The notes: generated from the sequence alone by a model not told the origin. Numbered from the stretch's first letter, positions 44,212-53,060 are shown. The stretch: DNA of 64,000 bases from RHKX01 sp963823275 (GCA_963823275.1 CAWGKW010000001.1:930001-994000), one strand, 5' to 3'. Program-made: numbers and translations.

Positions 44212-45531
44212 TTGAGCGCGAGCGGTGACGAACCCGCAGCCCATCGCTCTGTGATCTCGCGTTGGCGTCTGATCTTCACCCTCGCGCTGGTCGGACTGGT
44301 GCTCGGGTTCGGCTGGGGAATCGCGGACAGGCCGCTCTACCGGGCGACTGCGACGGTCGCCGTCGAGAGCGATTCGCAGGGCGCCGACGAGGCCCGTCTG
44401 GAGCGCTTCGCCCAGCGTGGTCAGAGCGCCGAGGTCGCGACCGAGGCCGCGGGATTGCTCGGAGGCGACGTCGCCGGCGCCGATCTGCTGTCCACGGTGG
44501 TCGTCCGGCCGGCTCCGCAGGGCGGCGCCCTGATCGTCAGCGCCACCGCGGAGTCCCCCGATTTCGCCGCCGCGGCCGCCGACGGCTTCGCCGAGGCGCT
44601 CGTGGAGGTCGAGGGCGATCCCCTGGCCCTCGGTGCGGCCGCCGAGATCCCCTCGTCGGCCGCCGAGAACCGCCCGGCGGTCCTCTGCGCGGTGGTCGGC
44701 CTGCTGATCGGCGCGCTCCTCGCTCTGATCATCGCCCTCTTCCTCTCGATCTCGGGTCCGCGGGGCCGAAGGACCGGGCGTGCCGGCGACGGCTCCGGCG
44801 GCTGGTCATCTGAGGAAGCGGCGCCTCGCGACCCCCTCGCGGAGTTCGCCGCCGGACTCGGTGCCCCTCTGCTGGGACCCCTTGCGGCGTCCCAGGGAGG
44901 GATCGGCGTGGACACATCGGGAGCCGTGGTGCTCGGGGCTAGCGAGGTTGAGCGGGCCCGATCACTCGCCCACGGAATCGGCATCGACCGGGATTCCGGG
45001 CCGCGATCGATCGCCGTCATCGGGGTCGGCGACGACGCTGACGCATCGAGTGTCGGTGCCGGCCTCGCGACAGCGGCGAGCGCCGGTGGACGCGTGTTGC
45101 TGGTGGAGGCGGACCTCGGCGAGCCCGACCTCGCCCGGAAGCTCGGCATCGAACCGCTCCCCGGACTCCGCGACTACCTCGATGACGGCGCGTCTCCGCG
45201 CGAGGTGCTCCGCACGGTGCGGGTCGCGCTGGGCGACGGCGAGCTGAATGGGGCCACGACCTTCGCCTGCGTTCCGGCGGGCCGCGCCGGGCTCGGTGCG
45301 AGCATCGCCGGCCTGCGGTTCGAGCGGTTGGTCGGTCGCCTCTCGCGGGCCTACGACCTCGTCGTCTACCTGGCACCCCCCGTCGGTGTCGAGTCAACCC
45401 AGGCGATCAGCGAGCTCGTGGACGGCGTCGTCGTGGTCGTCGACGCCGATACGCCGCCTCATGCGCTCGATCGCGCCCGCGAGCTGTTGGGGGCCGGGGG
45501 CGCCCTCGGAGTGGTGGCGGTCGACCGCTGA
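44212..45531 (+). CDS. Wzz-like chain-length protein fused to a degenerate BY-kinase-like domain
   Basis: A 439-residue membrane protein. Two helices (about 18-37 and 160-183) bracket an extracytoplasmic Wzz-like domain, the layout of polysaccharide co-polymerases. The cytosolic part (about 250-439) resembles CpsD/ParA ATPases: VLLVEADLGEPDLARKLG matches the Walker A-prime region, and YDLVVYLAPPVGVES the Walker B region. The expected P-loop GxGKS/T is replaced by GVGDDADASSVG, and no Tyr cluster is at the end. It is therefore probably not an active kinase. The TTG start with an upstream GAGG is the best available. Confidence 0.75.
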   Translation: MSASGDEPAAHRSVISRWRLIFTLALVGLVLGFGWGIADRPLYRATATVAVESDSQGADEARLERFAQRGQSAEVATEAAGLLGGDVAGADLLSTVVVRPAPQGGALIVSATAESPDFAAAAADGFAEALVEVEGDPLALGAAAEIPSSAAENRPAVLCAVVGLLIGALLALIIALFLSISGPRGRRTGRAGDGSGGWSSEEAAPRDPLAEFAAGLGAPLLGPLAASQGGIGVDTSGAVVLGASEVERARSLAHGIGIDRDSGPRSIAVIGVGDDADASSVGAGLATAASAGGRVLLVEADLGEPDLARKLGIEPLPGLRDYLDDGASPREVLRTVRVALGDGELNGATTFACVPAGRAGLGASIAGLRFERLVGRLSRAYDLVVYLAPPVGVESTQAISELVDGVVVVVDADTPPHALDRARELLGAGGALGVVAVDR

Positions 45532-45566
45532 GCGCGCCGGGAACCGGCGGCGCCGTTCTCGTCGCG

Positions 45567-45572
45567 TACCAT
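45567..45572 (+). promoter_or_regulatory. -10 box of the LysM gene
   Basis: TACCAT lies seven bases before GTG 45580. Confidence 0.5.
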
Positions 45573-45579
45573 CGCTGCC

Positions 45580-45930
45580 GTGTCGGATACGAGCGCACCG
45601 GGAGACAGCACCCGGCGGATCTCCTGGGGGAGCCGGCTGGTCGCCCCGCTTGCACTGCTCGCCGTCGTGCTCGCAATCGTCGCGATCGTATCCGCGAACA
45701 CCGGCGACGACAGCAAGGCCGGACGCGACGCCACCACCCAGGTCGATGCGGGGAACTCGGGTGGGGACGGCGAAGGGCCGGAGAACCCGAAGACCTATAC
45801 GGTCGAGGACGGTGACACGCTGGGGGCGATCGCCGAGAAGTTCGGCGTCTCCACCGAGCGGCTCGTGCGGCTCAACCCCGACATCGATCCCCAGACCCTG
45901 AACGCCGGGCAAGAGCTCCAGATCCGCTAG
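45580..45930 (+). CDS. LysM-domain membrane protein
   Basis: A 116-residue protein with a short cytosolic start, one transmembrane helix (about 20-41), a polar linker and a single C-terminal LysM domain (about 71-115) with TYTVEDGDTLGAIAEKFGVS. LysM binds the glycan of peptidoglycan, so the protein likely tethers membrane to wall. There is no catalytic domain. It sits between the Wzz-like protein and a D,D-carboxypeptidase. Confidence 0.9.
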   Translation: MSDTSAPGDSTRRISWGSRLVAPLALLAVVLAIVAIVSANTGDDSKAGRDATTQVDAGNSGGDGEGPENPKTYTVEDGDTLGAIAEKFGVSTERLVRLNPDIDPQTLNAGQELQIR

Positions 45931-45999
45931 ATGATTGATTTCGCGGGATCGTGCCCGCGGGGGCGCCTGGCACCGAGCTGGGCGTGGCCGGGCGACGAA

Positions 46000-46021
46000 G
46001 CCCGTGCCAGCAGGCACGGGC
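46000..46021. terminator. Strong hairpin after the LysM gene
   Basis: GCCCGTGCC (46000-46008) and GGCACGGGC (46013-46021) pair perfectly around a 4-base loop, 70 bases past the LysM stop. A smaller CGCGGG/CCCGCG hairpin lies at 45942-45959. Without a T-run the terminator call is tentative. The rest of this 168-base gap shows nothing I recognise. Confidence 0.45.
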
Positions 46022-46098
46022 GAGGAGCACGGTCGCGGTCCGGCGAAGCGTGTTCAGGCGTCATTCGTGGGTGCGAGCTCGTGGAATCAGTCATCTAG

Positions 46099-47424
46099 AT
46101 GCGGGCCCTTTGGACTCGATCGCCGCGCGACGGGGCCGTCGCGGCCGCAGCCCTCCTCGTCGCGTCGCTCATGTGCGCCGCCCTCGTGCTCACGGCCGGC
46201 CTCGCCGTCGCGGCTCCGCGCTCCGGGGACGACGCCGAGCCGAAGCTGAACGCGGCCAGCTGGCTGCTTCTCGACGCCGGCGACGGGGAGAGTCTCGCCG
46301 CCCACGCCCCCCGGGAGGAGCGTGCGATCGCCAGCACCACCAAGTTGATGACCGCCTACCTGGCGCTGAAGGAACTCCGGATGAACGAGAAGCTCGAGGT
46401 GCCCGGCTACTCCGCCGGCGCAGCCGAGTCGGTCGCCGGCCTGATCGAGGGGGAGAGGCTCACCGTCCACGACCTGCTGCTGGCGATGTTGCTTCCGAGC
46501 GCCAACGATGCGGCCCTGACCGTCGCGCGGGGGGTGGCCGGATCGGAGCGGGGATTCGTCGCCGAGATGAATCGCGCCGCCGTCGACCTCGGTCTCGATC
46601 ACACCCGCTACGCCAATCCGATCGGCCTGGATGAGAGGGGCAACTACTCGACGGCGCGCGATCTCTCCGACCTCGCGCTCGTGCTCCTCGCCGACAGACG
46701 TTTCCGCAAGATCGTCAGCAGGACCGATGCGACTCTGAAGAGCGGGTCTCAGGAGCGCCGGGTCGTCAATACCAACACCCTCCTGCTCACCGACCCGAGC
46801 GTCGACGGCGTCAAGACCGGCCACACCCTCGAAGCGGGCTACGTGCTGGTCGCCTCCGCCAAGCGTGATGGGGTGCCGTTGGTCGCGGCCGTCCTCGGGG
46901 CGCCGAGCGAGATCGAGCGAGACGCCGAGACCGAGGAGCTGCTCGACTACGGGTACTCGCTCTATGAGCGACGGGAGCCGATTCAGCGCGGCGAGGAGGT
47001 CGCGACGTCCGGCGTGCGCTTCGAGGATCAGCCGCTCCCCCTGATTGCCCAACGAGCCGTCGAGGTTTCGATCCGCGCCGACCAGAACCTGAAGGTCGAC
47101 GTCGAGGGCCCGACCGACGTCGAGGGCCCAGTTGTCGCCGGTGATCGCCTCGGTCGGGTGACCGCCACGGTCGATGGAAAGTTCATCGACCGCGTGCCGC
47201 TGCTGGCGGGCCGGGATGTGGACGAGCCGACCCTCGTCGATCGGATCGGCGGGCCCCTCGTCGCCGCGCTGATCGTTGGGGCCGTGATCGTCATACTGGC
47301 CTCAGCCGCATTCGCGTTGCGTCGTCGCAATGAGGAGGAACGCGATTCGGAGCGTGACCCGGAGGAGAGAATGAGGACCCGCCAGGAGCGTATTCGCAGA
47401 AGGAGAGGGGGAGAGGCGGAATGA
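46099..47424 (+). CDS. D-alanyl-D-alanine carboxypeptidase (S11 family, PBP5-like)
   Basis: Trims the terminal D-Ala from peptidoglycan stem peptides. The 441-residue protein has an N-terminal signal/anchor helix, the active-site STTK (Ser79), SAN (Ser134) and KTG (Lys239) of serine penicillin-binding proteins, a PBP5 C-terminal-like beta domain (about 290-380), and a second membrane helix near 395 followed by a highly charged, Arg/Glu-rich cytosolic tail. The C-terminal anchor differs from the amphipathic helix of E. coli PBP5. Its stop overlaps the PfkB gene start. Confidence 0.94.
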   Translation: MRALWTRSPRDGAVAAAALLVASLMCAALVLTAGLAVAAPRSGDDAEPKLNAASWLLLDAGDGESLAAHAPREERAIASTTKLMTAYLALKELRMNEKLEVPGYSAGAAESVAGLIEGERLTVHDLLLAMLLPSANDAALTVARGVAGSERGFVAEMNRAAVDLGLDHTRYANPIGLDERGNYSTARDLSDLALVLLADRRFRKIVSRTDATLKSGSQERRVVNTNTLLLTDPSVDGVKTGHTLEAGYVLVASAKRDGVPLVAAVLGAPSEIERDAETEELLDYGYSLYERREPIQRGEEVATSGVRFEDQPLPLIAQRAVEVSIRADQNLKVDVEGPTDVEGPVVAGDRLGRVTATVDGKFIDRVPLLAGRDVDEPTLVDRIGGPLVAALIVGAVIVILASAAFALRRRNEEERDSERDPEERMRTRQERIRRRRGGEAE

Positions 47425-48380
47425 TCCTCACCGTGACGCTGAACATTGCGCTGGATCGAACGGTTGCGGTACCCCGCATCGCTCTCGGCAATCGTCATCG
47501 GGTCGTCGACTCCAGACGTGCCGCCGGCGGCAAGGGGGTCAACATCGCCCGTGCTCTGAAGTGCCTCGGGGAGCCCGTGATCGCGACCGGCTTTGCCGCG
47601 GGTCCGACCGGCGCACGGATCCGCGAACTGCTCGACGCAGAGCAGGTTCTCCACGACTTCGTCGAGGCCTCGGGCGATTCGCGCACGAACCTCTCGATCG
47701 TTGATCCCACCTCGGGTGAGCAGACGGAGATCAACGAGCGAGGTCCGCAGGTCACGCCGGCCGACCTCGAGCAGTTCCGCGAACGGCTCTTCTACCTCGC
47801 AGGGGGTGCCGAGATCTGCGTCATAGCCGGCTCCCTTCCGCCCGGGGCGGAGGCCGACTACTACGGCTCTCTGATCGGGGGGCTGCGCTCGCTGGGCGTC
47901 CCGACCCTCCTCGATACCGACGGCGAGCCCATGCGAGTCGGCCTCAGGGCCCAGCCGACCGTCGTCGTCCCGAACGTCGCGGAGGCGGAGGAGGCCGTCG
48001 GCTACGAGTTCACCGAGCCGGAGGATCTCAATGCCGCACTTGCAGATCTGGTCGGGATGGGCGCCGAGGAGGCCATCGTGACCACCCCGTCCGGTTGTGT
48101 CGCACTCGTCGGCGCGGGCCCTGCAAAGCATCTGTTCGAGGCCTCGATCGAGTCTCTGGCGACGGTTGCGAGCGTTGGATCCGGGGACGCCTTCCTCGCC
48201 GGCTTCGTGGCCGCCCGCCGGGCGGGACGCTCGGTCGAGGACTGCCTTGGCCACGGCGTTGCGTGCGGAGCCGAATCGACCCAGCATCTCGGTGCCGGGA
48301 CTCTCAACGGCTCCGAGGTGGCGAAGCTCGTCGGCCGGGTCTCCGTGAATCGCCTGAACGCGCCGCTCCGAGCCGCCTGA
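47421..48380 (+). CDS. PfkB family hexose kinase (1-phosphofructokinase-like)
   Basis: A 319-residue ribokinase-fold sugar kinase. The start MILTVTLNIALDRT and GGKGVNIARALKCLG (about 36) are typical of 1-phosphofructokinase and tagatose-6-phosphate kinase. The anion-hole and catalytic Asp lie in ASVGSGDAFLAGFVA near 250. The PTS fructose genes that usually accompany fruK are absent here, so the substrate is uncertain. Translational coupling to the carboxypeptidase gene is shown by an ATGA overlap. Confidence 0.9.
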   Translation: MILTVTLNIALDRTVAVPRIALGNRHRVVDSRRAAGGKGVNIARALKCLGEPVIATGFAAGPTGARIRELLDAEQVLHDFVEASGDSRTNLSIVDPTSGEQTEINERGPQVTPADLEQFRERLFYLAGGAEICVIAGSLPPGAEADYYGSLIGGLRSLGVPTLLDTDGEPMRVGLRAQPTVVVPNVAEAEEAVGYEFTEPEDLNAALADLVGMGAEEAIVTTPSGCVALVGAGPAKHLFEASIESLATVASVGSGDAFLAGFVAARRAGRSVEDCLGHGVACGAESTQHLGAGTLNGSEVAKLVGRVSVNRLNAPLRAA

Positions 48381-48468
48381 CCCGGCCCGGTTCAGCCGGC
48401 GCCTCGGTTTTGCCGCAGTTTCCGGGTGCGGGTCCCGCGCTGCGCCTCGGCCCGTCGACCCCGGCACC

Positions 48469-48474
48469 TACAAT
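48469..48474 (+). promoter_or_regulatory. -10 box of the guaB3-guaA operon
   Basis: TACAAT (five of six consensus bases) lies 35 bases before the TTG start, giving a short leader with a GAGGGAG ribosome binding site. Confidence 0.45.
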
Positions 48475-48509
48475 CACCACTCTGCATTCGACCGAGGGAG
48501 CGCCACCAG

Positions 48510-49715
48510 TTGGAAGTTGAGATCGGACGGGGAAAGAAGGCTCGTCGTGCCTACGGGTTCGATGACATCGCGATCGTGCCGTCGAGGCGCACACGGGACC
48601 CCGACGACATCGACATCACCTGGAACCTCGGCCCGTACCGCTTCGAGCTGCCGTTGCTCGCCTCGGCGATGGATGGAGTCGTCAGCCCGAAGACCGCGGT
48701 TGCGATCAACAAGCTCGGCGGCCTGGGAGTGCTCAACCTCGAGGGCATCTGGTCTCGCTACGAGGATGCCGACGAACAGCTCGCTCGCATAGCGGCGGCT
48801 CCCCCGGGAACCTCGACCCACCTAATGCAGGAGATCTACTCCGAGCCGGTCAAGCCTGAGCTGATCGCTCAGCGGATCGAGGAGATCAAGGCCGAGGGCG
48901 CCGTCTGTGCCGGGTCGCTGACGCCGCAGAAGGTCGGCGACTACCACGAGGCCGCCCTAGAGGCCGGGCTGGACATCCTCGTCGTTCAGGGCACGGTGAT
49001 CTCCGCCGAGCACGTGTCCTCGACCTCGGAGCCGCTGAACCTGAAGGAGTTCATCGCCAGCGCCCCGGTGCCCTGCATCGTCGGCGGCTGCGCCTCCTAC
49101 TCGACCGGGTTGCACCTGATGCGGACGGGCGCTGTCGGGGTGCTCGTCGGGGTCGGCCCCGGTGCTGCCTGTACGACCCGCGGCGTGCTCGGAATCGGCG
49201 TTCCGCAGGCGACGGCGATCGCCGATGTCGCGGCCGCCCGCTCCCAGCACATGCTCGAGACCGGCCAGTACTGCAATGTGATCGCCGACGGCGGCATGCG
49301 GACCGGCGGCGACATCTCGAAGGCGATCGCCTGCGGCTCCGACGCGGTGATGATCGGCTCTCCGCTGGCTCGCGCGAAGGAGGCGCCCGGTCGCGGCTAC
49401 CACTGGGGGATGGCGACCTTCCACCCATCCCTGCCCCGCGGAACTCGCGTCACGACCACCCAGGACGGCACTCTCGAGCAGATCCTGCTCGGCCCGGCCA
49501 ACGAGAACGACGGCACGTTCAACCTGATCGGCGCGCTGCGGACGTCGATGGCGACGACCGGATATGAGGACATCCCCTCGTTCCATCGCGCCGAGGTCAT
49601 GGTCGCTCCGGCGCTGCAGACCGAGGGTAAGCAGCTCCAGCGCAGCCAGGCGGTCGGCATGGGCTCCAACGGCAAGTCCGCCGTGGCCAACGGCGTTGCG
49701 GTCTCAGACGACTAG
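48510..49715 (+). CDS. GuaB3 family IMP dehydrogenase-related protein
   Basis: A 401-residue TIM-barrel protein of the GuaB3 group found in Actinobacteria. It starts with EVEIGRGKKARRAYGFDDIAIVPSRRTR, lacks the CBS domains of canonical GuaB, and keeps the GVGPGAACTTRG loop (catalytic-type Cys near 223) and GGMRTGGDISKAIACG near 258. Members are related to IMP dehydrogenase and GMP reductase; the exact reaction in this lineage is unproved. TTG 48510 with a GAGGGAG site is the best start. guaA follows directly, supporting a purine role. Confidence 0.93.
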   Translation: MEVEIGRGKKARRAYGFDDIAIVPSRRTRDPDDIDITWNLGPYRFELPLLASAMDGVVSPKTAVAINKLGGLGVLNLEGIWSRYEDADEQLARIAAAPPGTSTHLMQEIYSEPVKPELIAQRIEEIKAEGAVCAGSLTPQKVGDYHEAALEAGLDILVVQGTVISAEHVSSTSEPLNLKEFIASAPVPCIVGGCASYSTGLHLMRTGAVGVLVGVGPGAACTTRGVLGIGVPQATAIADVAAARSQHMLETGQYCNVIADGGMRTGGDISKAIACGSDAVMIGSPLARAKEAPGRGYHWGMATFHPSLPRGTRVTTTQDGTLEQILLGPANENDGTFNLIGALRTSMATTGYEDIPSFHRAEVMVAPALQTEGKQLQRSQAVGMGSNGKSAVANGVAVSDD

Positions 49716-51356
49716 ATGAGTTCTGGGCTGACGCCGACCGAGGCGATCGCGCCAGAGCGACCGATCGACGCTCCGATCATCGATCCCTCGGGCACCGAGG
49801 CCGGCGCCGTCAGCCTCGATCGCGAGGAGGTGCTCGTGCTCGACTTCGGGGGCCAGTACTCGCAGCTGATCGCACGCCGGCTCCGCGAATGCGGGGTCTT
49901 CGCCGAGCTGCTCCCCCACGACACCGACATCGACCGGATCAGGTTGCGCAAGCCGCGGGCACTGGTCCTCTCCGGAGGCCCCGCCTCCGTCTATGAACCT
50001 CAGGCTCCGGTGCTGCGAACGGAGCTGCTCGAGCTCGGCATTCCGGTCCTCGGCATCTGTTACGGCATGCAGGTGATGGTCCAGGCCCTGGGTGGCCGGG
50101 TCGAGGGCGCGGAGCGCGGCGAGTTCGGCCGTACCGAGCTCACGCTGCTCCAGGGCGGCGGCCATCTGATGGCCGGTCTCCCCGATACCCAGCAGTGCTG
50201 GATGAGCCATCGCGACTGCGTCATCGAGCCGCCGCCGGGCTTCTCCCCACTGGCATCCAGCCCGGGCTCCCCGGTCGCCGCATGCGAGGACACCGAGCGC
50301 GGGCTCTACGGCATCCAGTTCCACCCCGAGGTCGTTCACACCCCCCACGGCCAGGCGATTCTCGAGCGCTTTCTGCGCGAGGTCGCCGGTTGCAGGGAGC
50401 AGTGGTCGGCTGCATCGGTGATCGACGAGCAGATCGACCGGATCCGCGCCCAGGTCGGCGACGGCGGCGTGATCTGCGGCCTCTCCGGCGGCGTCGACTC
50501 CGCGACCGCGGCAGCCCTGGTCCACCGCGCGATCGGCGAGCAGCTCACCTGCGTCCTGGTCGACCACGGCCTGCTGCGCAAGGGTGAGGCCGAGCAGGTG
50601 GTCGAGACCTTCCGCGAGGGGCTCGGGATCAAGCTGATCCACGTCGACGCTCGGGAGCGCTTTCTGGCGCGCCTCGCCGGCATCGAAGATCCAGAGACCA
50701 AGCGGATGATCATCGGCGAGGAATTCATCCGGGTCTTCGAGGAGGAGGCACTGAAGCTCCCCGACGTCAGCCACCTGGTTCAGGGAACCCTCTACTCGGA
50801 CGTGATCGAGTCGGGCGGTGGGACCGGGGCCGCCACGATCAAGTCCCATCACAACGTCGGCGGCCTCCCCGACGACCTCGAGTTCGATCTCGTCGAGCCC
50901 CTGCGGATGCTCTTCAAGGACGAGGTCCGCGCGGTCGCGGCCGAGCTCGGGCTGTCCGACCGGATGGTCTGGCGACAGCCATTCCCGGGTCCCGGGCTGG
51001 CGATCCGGATCGTCGGTGGCGAGGTCAACGAGGAGCGGCTGGAGATCCTCCGCGAGGCCGACGCGGTCCTCCAGGAGGAGGTCCGTGCCGCAGGCCTCTA
51101 CCGCGACCTGTGGCAGTCCTTCTGCGTGCTGCCGGTGGTTCGCTCCGTCGGCGTCCAGGGCGACGGCCGCACCTATGCCTACCCGATCGTGATCCGCGCC
51201 GTCACCTCCGACGACGCCATGACGGCCGATTGGGCCCGGCTTCCCTACGACCTGCTCGAGCGCGCCTCGAATCGGATCATCAACGAGGTACCGGGCGTCA
51301 ACCGCGTGGCCCTGGACATCTCGTCGAAGCCGCCGGCCACGATCGAGTGGGAGTAG
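49716..51356 (+). CDS. guaA: GMP synthase (glutamine-hydrolysing)
   Basis: Converts XMP to GMP. The 546-residue protein has a glutamine amidotransferase domain with the nucleophile in GICYGMQ (Cys115) and the HPEV histidine near 205, then an ATP pyrophosphatase domain with the PP-loop SGGVDS near 255 and the C-terminal dimerisation domain ending in KPPATIEWE. The first 35 residues before VLVLDFGGQYSQ are an extra polar extension. The ATG is immediately after the guaB3 stop. Confidence 0.97.
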   Translation: MSSGLTPTEAIAPERPIDAPIIDPSGTEAGAVSLDREEVLVLDFGGQYSQLIARRLRECGVFAELLPHDTDIDRIRLRKPRALVLSGGPASVYEPQAPVLRTELLELGIPVLGICYGMQVMVQALGGRVEGAERGEFGRTELTLLQGGGHLMAGLPDTQQCWMSHRDCVIEPPPGFSPLASSPGSPVAACEDTERGLYGIQFHPEVVHTPHGQAILERFLREVAGCREQWSAASVIDEQIDRIRAQVGDGGVICGLSGGVDSATAAALVHRAIGEQLTCVLVDHGLLRKGEAEQVVETFREGLGIKLIHVDARERFLARLAGIEDPETKRMIIGEEFIRVFEEEALKLPDVSHLVQGTLYSDVIESGGGTGAATIKSHHNVGGLPDDLEFDLVEPLRMLFKDEVRAVAAELGLSDRMVWRQPFPGPGLAIRIVGGEVNEERLEILREADAVLQEEVRAAGLYRDLWQSFCVLPVVRSVGVQGDGRTYAYPIVIRAVTSDDAMTADWARLPYDLLERASNRIINEVPGVNRVALDISSKPPATIEWE

Positions 51357-51569
51357 ATCGGTTCTCGGGTTTCGGTGGGCGCGGCCTACCGAGGGAACGC
51401 TGTCGTTGGGAGGAGTCGGCTGGGGCTGGGGAGGGGGTCGATCTGACGAATGGGCCCGGCTGGGCGCGATTCGGTCCCGGTGGCAGCTTGATCACCGTAT
51501 CGGTGCTTTTCCTGCCATCGGCAGTCGGTGGCGGACGATGGTCGCCCGATTCCTGCAGTCGGGCCGCGA

Positions 51570-51595
51570 AGTGGAGCTATCCGTCTAGCTCCACT
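51570..51595. terminator. Perfect 10-bp hairpin overlapping the M23 gene stop
   Basis: AGTGGAGCTA (51570-51579) and TAGCTCCACT (51586-51595) pair around a 6-base loop. It lies between convergent guaA and M23 genes, and the M23 stop codon is at the loop/arm junction. A shared terminator is likely. The 210 bases from the guaA stop to this hairpin hold nothing else I recognise. Confidence 0.5.
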
Positions 51596-52736
51596 TGTCC
51601 CATTGCTTCAGCGGCTTCGTCGGGTTGAGCACGTGGCCGCCCTCATACCAGCCGGGGGCCGACCAGAGCTCGAAATGGAGGTGACAGCCGCTGGCGTCGC
51701 CGGTGTCGCTCTCGTAGCCGATGACCTCGCCCGTCCTGACCCGCGAGCCCTCCTTGGGTCGGCCGCGGCGCTCCATGTGCATGTAGGCGTAGTCCTCGCC
51801 GGTCTTGGTCCCGTCGATGACGAGGTAGTAGCCGGCGGCCGACTGGAAGGCGTTGGTCTGGATCCGTCCGCCGCGGGCGGCGACGATCTTGGTGCCGCAT
51901 CTGGCGAAGACGTCCTGGCCCTGGTGCCCGCGCCCGGCGCCGAGGCCGTCGCCGTAGGCGTGCTTGCCACGGAGCGGGAAGATGTGGTCGTAGTAGGCGA
52001 ATCCGACGGAGTCGCTCTCACCGGCGGAACCGCTCAGCGCCGAGACCTGGAACCGGTACTTGCCGTTACGCGGCGGCTTGCCGCGCTCGTCCAGCCCGTC
52101 CCAGACCGCCGACTGATTGGAGAAGGGCTGGCGTCCCCGCTGCACGATCGTGTCGACCGTCTCGCCGCTCTCCTTGGAGACGATGTCGATCCGGATGTCG
52201 GCTTCGTCCTCGGCCTCGAACAGGTAGCTGAGCTCGATCTCGTCCTTGCCGTCGAAGTAGACCTGCTCGGGAGTCGCCTCGACCCGCCTGACCGCGAAGC
52301 CGTCGACGCTCGCAATCGCGTCCTCGGGCCTGACCTTGAGCTTCTCCGGCGCCGTGGCCTTGCTTCCGAACTCGCTGACGACGACGACCTTTCCGCTGGT
52401 CGCCCCGGTCGGGACCTTCGCCGCAACGACATCGGAGGAGATCGAGGAGGGACGGACGTCGAGCCGTCCGTCGGCGGAGGGGAATCTGACCGTCTCGGTG
52501 TCGCGCAGCGCATCGCCCGCGACCTCGATCCTGCCCGTCTCCGTGACCGTTCGAACATCGAGGCAGCGATCGCTGCAGGTGACATCGCTGATCGTCGGCG
52601 GGTCGGGCGTTCCGATCCCGCCGTCACGACCGGCGGCGGCGCCCACGAAGCTGAGCGTGGCGGCGAGCATCGCGAAGCAGGCGACGGTGATCGCGCTTGT
52701 CCTGCGGTGCCGCATCCAGGAGGGGCCGGTGCTCAA
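51585..52736 (-). CDS. M23 family (LytM-like) metallopeptidase, riboswitch-controlled
   Basis: A secreted peptidoglycan endopeptidase of 383 residues. A signal peptide (about 1-35) precedes two beta-rich regions, IPT/TIG-like repeats (about 47-130) and a FlgD-Ig-like segment (about 135-235, with DGLDERGKPPRNGKY). The C-terminal M23 domain has HQGQDVFA near 270 and the zinc motif HLHFELW near 358. The TTG at 52736 or the ATG at codon 8 could start it. A ydaO riboswitch fills its leader, so c-di-AMP should repress or tune this wall hydrolase, as for rpf genes of Streptomyces. Confidence 0.93.
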   Translation of the reverse strand: MSTGPSWMRHRRTSAITVACFAMLAATLSFVGAAAGRDGGIGTPDPPTISDVTCSDRCLDVRTVTETGRIEVAGDALRDTETVRFPSADGRLDVRPSSISSDVVAAKVPTGATSGKVVVVSEFGSKATAPEKLKVRPEDAIASVDGFAVRRVEATPEQVYFDGKDEIELSYLFEAEDEADIRIDIVSKESGETVDTIVQRGRQPFSNQSAVWDGLDERGKPPRNGKYRFQVSALSGSAGESDSVGFAYYDHIFPLRGKHAYGDGLGAGRGHQGQDVFARCGTKIVAARGGRIQTNAFQSAAGYYLVIDGTKTGEDYAYMHMERRGRPKEGSRVRTGEVIGYESDTGDASGCHLHFELWSAPGWYEGGHVLNPTKPLKQWDKWS

Positions 52737-52756
52737 GTGGTTCGTCTCTTTCAGTT

Positions 52757-52914
52757 GTGCCTACGGGGTTAGCTGTCGGGCTCGCGCGGAAAGAGCAGCG
52801 CTACCGGGCCGTGGCCCTGGATTCGCCCCATGGTCGCCGCCGATCGTCAGGCCGGCTCCCGTGCGGTTCCCCCGCCCCTCGAACGCGTACGCCCGAGGAC
52901 TCGGCAGGTCAATA
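52757..52914 (-). ncRNA. ydaO-yuaA (cyclic di-AMP) riboswitch
   Basis: On the minus strand the leader contains, in order, CCGAGTCC, GGGGGAACC, TGGGGCGAATCC, and the diagnostic 3' block CCCGACAGCTAACCCCGTAG. These are the conserved ydaO elements, in the actinobacterial style seen before rpf and NlpC/P60 genes. The motif ends about 20 bases before the M23 start and begins just after a TATACT -10 box. The class binds c-di-AMP and usually turns expression off; the ligand response here is inferred from family knowledge. Confidence 0.9.
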
Positions 52915-52923
52915 TGCGGCGCC

Positions 52924-52929
52924 AGTATA
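52924..52929 (-). promoter_or_regulatory. -10 box of the riboswitch-M23 unit
   Basis: TATACT on the minus strand would start the transcript near 52917, right at the 5' edge of the riboswitch. A plus-strand TATAAC (52926-52931) overlaps it. Confidence 0.5.
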
Positions 52930-52982
52930 ACCGCGGCACCGGGCGCGTCCCACGCGAACCGGCGTCATCGGTCGTCGGATCG

Positions 52983-53008
52983 GGCGCCCGCACACAAGGC
53001 CGGGCGCC
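52983..53008. other. 8-bp hairpin between the divergent M23 and rplM units
   Basis: GGCGCCCG (52983-52990) and CGGGCGCC (53001-53008) pair around a 10-base loop. It lies just before the rplM -10 box and could be an operator or part of a longer rplM leader. Confidence 0.35.
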
Positions 53009-53014
53009 AGTGGC

Positions 53015-53020
53015 TATCAT
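53015..53020 (+). promoter_or_regulatory. -10 box of rplM-rpsI
   Basis: TATCAT would start transcription near 53027, about 45 bases before the rplM ATG. No good -35 box is seen. Confidence 0.4.
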
Positions 53021-53027
53021 CCCGCCG

Positions 53028-53060
53028 GCCGCGTGGGACCCGCCTGGGTCGGTACGCGGC
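53028..53060 (+). promoter_or_regulatory. Structured 5' leader of rplM
   Basis: An outer stem GCCGCGT/ACGCGGC (53028-53034, 53054-53060) encloses an inner stem GACCC/GGGTC with a GCCT tetraloop. It occupies nearly the whole predicted leader and ends 11 bases before the ATG. No Shine-Dalgarno sequence is present in the remaining bases. Autogenous control by L13 is a reasonable guess. Confidence 0.45.
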
